Positions 60,535 through 64,000 of a DNA stretch of 64,000 nt are shown here, one piece after another. The translations under genes and the position numbers were made by a program. The notes below the pieces were generated by a model. The model was not told where the DNA came from. It worked only from the letters and a program-made list of their open reading frames with translations, and did not search any database. The DNA is from JAMDEO01 sp963775295 (GTDB taxonomy: Bacteria > Actinomycetota > Thermoleophilia > RBG-16-64-13): the NCBI GenBank assembly GCA_963775295.1, contig CAVZIK010000006.1, forward strand, positions 372,001-436,000, read 5' to 3'. Within the stretch, counting starts at the first letter, position 1, and every line of letters starts with the position of its first letter.

Positions 60535-61494
60535 ATGCCTCTTCCAACCGGCGACGTCATAGGAATTCTGGCGGACAATCTCCGCCTTCGCAGGTCGGTG
60601 CTGCCCATCTCCAAGCGTAATGCGACCAGATGGGCCCGCGGCCTCGATCTCCCCCGCGGCGGGGAGACAGTCCTCTACACCGGGATGATGTATCAACTCA
60701 TCCCCTACATCGAGGGTCTGGTCAAGAAAGAGAAGAGCTACGGCGACTCCTTCTTGTCCCGGTTTACCGGTCTCGCCAGGTTGATCAACCGGGCTGTGAA
60801 CGTTAGTGCATTCATGGTTCGCCCCTCGGCAGGGTTACGAGATGCTTACAACCAGGTTCCCATCGACGTGGCTACGCTCCTCAAGAGCGCGGGAGTCGAA
60901 TTCGGATACCTGTATAAGGACGACCTGTATTCCGGCGCCCTGGCGTACGATCTGGGCACCGACGAGACGGTGACCGCACACGCACGCAAGGTGTACGCAG
61001 TGCTCAAGAAATACGGGGTGAAGACCCTCATCACGATCGACCCCCACACTACCAACATGCTGCGTTCGGTCTACCCCAAACTTGTTCCCGGGTACGACAT
61101 CCGGGTCAAGACCTACCTCGAAGTCCTAGCGGAGAAGGACCCCGCAGTTGTCCACAAGCTGGAACGCGAACTCGTGCTCCACGACCCCTGCGTCTTCGCC
61201 CGCTACGAGAACGTCATAGATGAGCCGCGACAACTGCTGCGCACCGCCGGCGTCTCGGTGAAGGAACCGGAGAGGGCCGGCCGTATGACATGGTGCTGCG
61301 GAGGACCCGTCGAATCGCTGTATCCGGAGAAGGCAGCGGCCAACGCACGGAAACGCGTGGAGCAGCTTCGCGAAGCCGGATCCGAGATTGTCACCATGTG
61401 CCCGATGTGCCTTATCAACCTCGGCACCGCCGCGTCCGACGGCGTCACGTTCAACGACATCTCCCACTACCTGCGCCGCGCATTTGTGAACTGA
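60535..61494 (+). CDS. HdrB-like CCG protein with one dead CCG domain
   Basis: A 319-residue HdrB-like protein starting at 60535 after GGAGATAGGG. The C-terminal CCG domain is complete: HDPCVFARY, WCCGGP and MCPMCLINL. The N-terminal half keeps the fold (GVKTLITIDPHTTNMLRSVY matches the usual VTSCPHC region) but has none of the expected cysteines: TGMMYQ, YLYKDDLYSG and IDPHTT replace the ligands. It can therefore hold one non-cubane cluster, while HdrB of methanogens holds two. The active site for disulfide or persulfide reduction may thus differ. Confidence 0.87.
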   Translation: MPLPTGDVIGILADNLRLRRSVLPISKRNATRWARGLDLPRGGETVLYTGMMYQLIPYIEGLVKKEKSYGDSFLSRFTGLARLINRAVNVSAFMVRPSAGLRDAYNQVPIDVATLLKSAGVEFGYLYKDDLYSGALAYDLGTDETVTAHARKVYAVLKKYGVKTLITIDPHTTNMLRSVYPKLVPGYDIRVKTYLEVLAEKDPAVVHKLERELVLHDPCVFARYENVIDEPRQLLRTAGVSVKEPERAGRMTWCCGGPVESLYPEKAAANARKRVEQLREAGSEIVTMCPMCLINLGTAASDGVTFNDISHYLRRAFVN

Positions 61495-61518
61495 ATGTCC
61501 GTACTGGAGGAATGTTAA

Positions 61519-61998
61519 ATGGATACTTCCAAGAAGACCCTGATTGTCTTCAGCGGCGACTTCGACAAGGCGATGGCTGCCTTGATCATCGCCAATGGCG
61601 CGGCCGCCATGGGAGACGACGTGACCATGTTCTTCACTTTTTGGGGACTCAACATCATCCGCAGGCCTGAAAAGGTGAAGGTGGGCGGCAAGAGCTTCCT
61701 CCAAGGTATGTTCGGCAGGATGATGCCGCGCGGCGCCGGCAAGCTGGGGCTCTCCAAGATGAACTTCGCTGGCATGGGCGTCCCGATGATGAACAAGGTC
61801 ATGAAAGCCGCGGGCGCCATGTCCCTGCAGGAACTCCTCGACAGCGCCAGGGAGCAAGGGGTCAAGCTGGTTGCGTGCACCATGACGATGGATATGCTCG
61901 GCTTCAAGGAGGAAGAGTTGCTCGACGGTGTGGAATTTGCCGGAGTAGCCGCCTACTTGGCCGAGGCGGACGAGGCGAACGTCAACCTGTTCGTCTAG
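61519..61998 (+). CDS. DsrE-family (DsrE2-like) protein
   Basis: A 159-residue DsrE/F/H-fold protein. It has LIVFSGDFDKAMAALIIANG at the start, a FFTFWGLNIIRRP strand typical of the DsrE2 branch and a C-terminal VKLVACTMTMDMLGFKEEEL with a single candidate sulfur-carrying Cys. DsrE proteins exchange persulfide with TusA, encoded at the start of this operon. It closes the operon ahead of a strong terminator. Confidence 0.9.
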   Translation: MDTSKKTLIVFSGDFDKAMAALIIANGAAAMGDDVTMFFTFWGLNIIRRPEKVKVGGKSFLQGMFGRMMPRGAGKLGLSKMNFAGMGVPMMNKVMKAAGAMSLQELLDSAREQGVKLVACTMTMDMLGFKEEELLDGVEFAGVAAYLAEADEANVNLFV

Positions 61999-62024
61999 CA
62001 CGCATCTGCCTCACAAGAACGATC

Positions 62025-62054
62025 GGGGCCGCGGTGGCAAGCCACCGCGGCCCC
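62025..62054 (+). terminator. Terminator of the ArsR-Hdr operon
   Basis: A 13-bp perfect GC stem (GGGGCCGCGGTGG and complement) around CAAG, followed by TTGTGTCTT. It lies 26 bases after the DsrE-like stop codon. Confidence 0.8.
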
Positions 62055-62133
62055 TTGTGTCTTCGCGGCGAACGTGAGAGACGTGTACCTGGGGTCGGTG
62101 TGGACAATGCACCGACCCCAGGACAGAGGAGGA

Positions 62134-63825
62134 TTAGCTGTTCAGCGGGATGACCGGAAGCGAGGCGTGGGACTGATGACAACCGTCACGGTAGATCTTG
62201 TGCAGGGTCGTCGCGCTGTTGCATACGTGCCACATGACGTCATAGGTCTCGATGTCGGTGGGGATGTCGATGCTGGAGATCTCAACCTTGATCTGCTTTC
62301 CAGCCCGGAAAAGGTGTGACATCGGGCGAAGCTGCACCACGTACTCGTTGATTTCTCCCGGGACGACCGGCACTTCCTTGGTATGGTCGTGCGCGATCTC
62401 CCAAGGCGTTGTCCTAGTATCGTCGAGCGCCCGGTGCGAGGCCTTCAGCCAACCGGAGGCCAGAGGATAGATGGCGTCTGAGTCGGCCTCACGCACTTCC
62501 ACCCGCCAATTGGTGTCGGGTTGGTCGATTGCCGCGTAGAACGTGATCCGGGGTGGGCCCGTGACCTGCATGTCGTGCGGCAGCGGCGCACTGACATAGC
62601 CCACCCGCGCCCGCTCCTCGGTCACGTAGAGCGGCTGTTGCACAAAGGCATCGGGCTCGTCGTTATAGTAGTCGGGCTCCTGGGACAGTCCGTCCAGGCT
62701 GTTGAGGTAGAAATCGGTCCACTGAGTGGTCTCTAGCGGCCATTCCTGCGCGGCCTTTAGTTGAGTGAGACCGGTGGTGTGATAGCGGATCGGGGGTTCA
62801 TCCATAATCCCCGTCTCCATGCCCTTGAGCCAGTAGTCGTACCAGCGGAGCAACTCATCGTGATGAGCTCGCCAGGGACGCGTACCCATGTCCGTATATA
62901 GAAACATCTTCTTGGGGACGTTAACTCTATTGAACACGTTCATCTGAGGTTGTGAGAAGAAGCTGAAGAAGGGACCCCCCACGTACGTCGGGACCTTGAT
63001 CTGATCCAGACGCTCGGAAACCGACCTCTCGCGATAGTACGGACCGTCAAGCGGGTTCAACATGAAGTCGAAGAGGATGGGGTTCTTCTCGGGGTACTTC
63101 AGGAGGTGGGCCAGATACGGGTATTGCTTTAGGTCGGGATCCTTGAGCGCATCCGCCACCATCTTGTCGAGTTCTTCTTTGGGCGTGTTCAGCATCATCG
63201 CCGACTTGACATTCTTGATGGCATAGCCGCAGCGAGCCGGATAGGTCCCGGTATAGAGCCCATAGAGGAAGATGTTCTGGACGCCGCCCTCATACTGACC
63301 GTGGTTATAGAGATCGTCGCCGAAGATCTCCCAGGGAGCGCAGCATTTGAGATGCTCAGGAGCCTCCGCCGCGATGTGTAGCTGCATCGACGAGAAGTAG
63401 CAAATTCCCGCGAGACCAATGTTGCCGTCACACCATGGTTGCTCGGCGAGCCACTCGACGATGTCGGCGCCGTCCTCGCCCTCGTGCCTGGAGAAGAGCC
63501 CCTCGTAGGCACCCTCAGAGTCGCCGATCCCTCTCAGGTCGCCGATGACGTAAACGTAGCCGCGTTGGGTGTAGAAATATGGATCCCCGGACTCCACAGA
63601 AGCCTCGAAGCAGGACTTGCCAAATGGCTGTGGCGGCGTCTCAAAGGTCTGCAGGGTCTTGCCATACGGCGACATGGCCAGCAGCGCAGGGAACTTTCCT
63701 GGTCCATCGGGGCGATAGATGTCGATCGCCAGTCCCACACCGTCACGCGCTGGAACGAAGACGTTTTCCTCCACGATTGTGCCGTACTGCGGTTGTGACG
63801 CGACCGCTTTCTGCTCTGCATTCAT
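62134..63825 (-). CDS. CocE/NonD-family hydrolase with Cys at the nucleophile position
   Basis: A 563-residue alpha/beta hydrolase of the CocE/X-Pro dipeptidyl-peptidase type. The ATG at 63825 has AAAGGG upstream. YRPDGPGKFPALLAMSPYGK, DLRGIGDSEGAYEG and the C-terminal jelly-roll (RVEVREADSDAIYPLASGWL) are typical. The usual GxSYxG nucleophile motif reads AGICYFSS, with Cys142 (TGC) replacing Ser. The region where the catalytic Asp is expected (VPTYVGGPFFSFF) also lacks it, while RPWRAHHDE has the His. Family members cleave esters, amides or acyl-peptides. It has its own promoter and palindromic operator. Confidence 0.87.
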   Translation of the reverse strand: MNAEQKAVASQPQYGTIVEENVFVPARDGVGLAIDIYRPDGPGKFPALLAMSPYGKTLQTFETPPQPFGKSCFEASVESGDPYFYTQRGYVYVIGDLRGIGDSEGAYEGLFSRHEGEDGADIVEWLAEQPWCDGNIGLAGICYFSSMQLHIAAEAPEHLKCCAPWEIFGDDLYNHGQYEGGVQNIFLYGLYTGTYPARCGYAIKNVKSAMMLNTPKEELDKMVADALKDPDLKQYPYLAHLLKYPEKNPILFDFMLNPLDGPYYRERSVSERLDQIKVPTYVGGPFFSFFSQPQMNVFNRVNVPKKMFLYTDMGTRPWRAHHDELLRWYDYWLKGMETGIMDEPPIRYHTTGLTQLKAAQEWPLETTQWTDFYLNSLDGLSQEPDYYNDEPDAFVQQPLYVTEERARVGYVSAPLPHDMQVTGPPRITFYAAIDQPDTNWRVEVREADSDAIYPLASGWLKASHRALDDTRTTPWEIAHDHTKEVPVVPGEINEYVVQLRPMSHLFRAGKQIKVEISSIDIPTDIETYDVMWHVCNSATTLHKIYRDGCHQSHASLPVIPLNS

Positions 63826-63902
63826 CAATCCAGCCCTTTCTTTCAATCACACGCTGATCCCCTGCAGCGCCGCAGGACGAAACGCCTTCGGCATCTCGGC
63901 TA

Positions 63903-63920
63903 ATTGAGCGCTTGCTCAAT
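63903..63920. promoter_or_regulatory. Palindromic operator before the CocE/NonD gene
   Basis: ATTGAGC (63903-63909) and GCTCAAT (63914-63920) form a 7-bp inverted repeat around GCTT, at the expected transcription start. The form resembles TetR-family operators. The binder is not identified. Confidence 0.6.
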
Positions 63921-63926
63921 AAGAAC

Positions 63927-63956
63927 AATATACTGATAAACTGGAGCTCGTGTCAA
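63927..63956 (-). promoter_or_regulatory. Promoter of the CocE/NonD hydrolase gene
   Basis: On the minus strand TTGACA (63956..63951) is followed after 18 bases by TATATT (63932..63927). The start point would be near 63920, at the edge of the palindrome. Confidence 0.6.
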
Positions 63957-64000
63957 CAGGAGGCATTCGATAGGCAGGCCCGACCGGCCTAGAGTATCTT

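Noticed and set aside
54415..61998. Assignment of the Hdr operon as the sulfur-oxidising sHdr system
   Set aside because: The sHdr set has its own HdrC1B1A-HdrC2B2 order with lipoate-binding proteins. Here there are MvhD-like and NAD(P)H modules, one HdrB-like gene and no lipoate-binding protein.

Overview
The window is about 64 kb of high-GC DNA from what looks like a strictly anaerobic, Gram-positive-type bacterium. Supporting signs are Thr/Ser-rich linkers on exported lipoproteins, an SLH-anchored subtilase, regulator promoters whose -10 box lies 6-9 bases before the start codon, two tungsten/molybdenum AOR-family oxidoreductases, many non-cubane (CCG) iron-sulfur proteins and a large heterodisulfide-reductase-like operon. 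A deep-branching anaerobic Actinomycetota lineage fits best, but this is inference. I see no rRNA, tRNA, CRISPR array or intact mobile element.

1-12 kb: a truncated lipoprotein, a PsbP-like lipoprotein and an SLH-anchored S8 protease. Next is an operon of AOR, a MoaD-like protein and an aromatic-acid-decarboxylase-like amidohydrolase, facing a TetR gene. An orphan LivJ-type binding protein, a parvulin lipoprotein and a Na+/Ca2+ exchanger follow.

12-25 kb: a fused double cyclase, then a three-gene redox module (FAD oxidase B, CCG iron-sulfur protein, FAD oxidase A), a zinc alcohol dehydrogenase, a broken remnant of a second LivJ-type binding protein, a LysR regulator, a diacetylphloroglucinol-hydrolase-like protein with an EthD protein and a MerR-TetR fusion regulator.

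24-45 kb: two gene sets diverge around a TetR gene. Leftward run a TRAP transporter, a second AOR, an SDR, two cupins, two SnoaL-like proteins, an exporter and an OsmC protein. Rightward run a UroD-family protein, a cupin, an SDR, an AprB-like ferredoxin, an AprA/FrdA-like flavoprotein and a second copy of the three-gene redox module in the same B-CCG-A order. The same CTACTAG repeats with 13-bp spacing lie in both control regions, so the TetR protein probably controls both arms. Together these genes read as import and reductive or oxidative breakdown of a phenolic, aromatic or polyketide-like compound; the substrate cannot be read from sequence.

45-54 kb: a radical-SAM-like protein that has lost two cluster cysteines, a MacB-like ABC pair with DUF2089/SHOCT-type genes, and a response regulator, binding protein and histidine kinase unit.

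54-62 kb: an ArsR-led operon of TusA, MvhD-like, HdrA-GltD fusion, second HdrA, small winged helix, HdrC, HdrB-like and DsrE-like genes. It looks like an NAD(P)H-linked flavin-based electron-transfer complex joined to a sulfur-carrier system. The window ends with a CocE/NonD-type hydrolase whose nucleophile position is cysteine.
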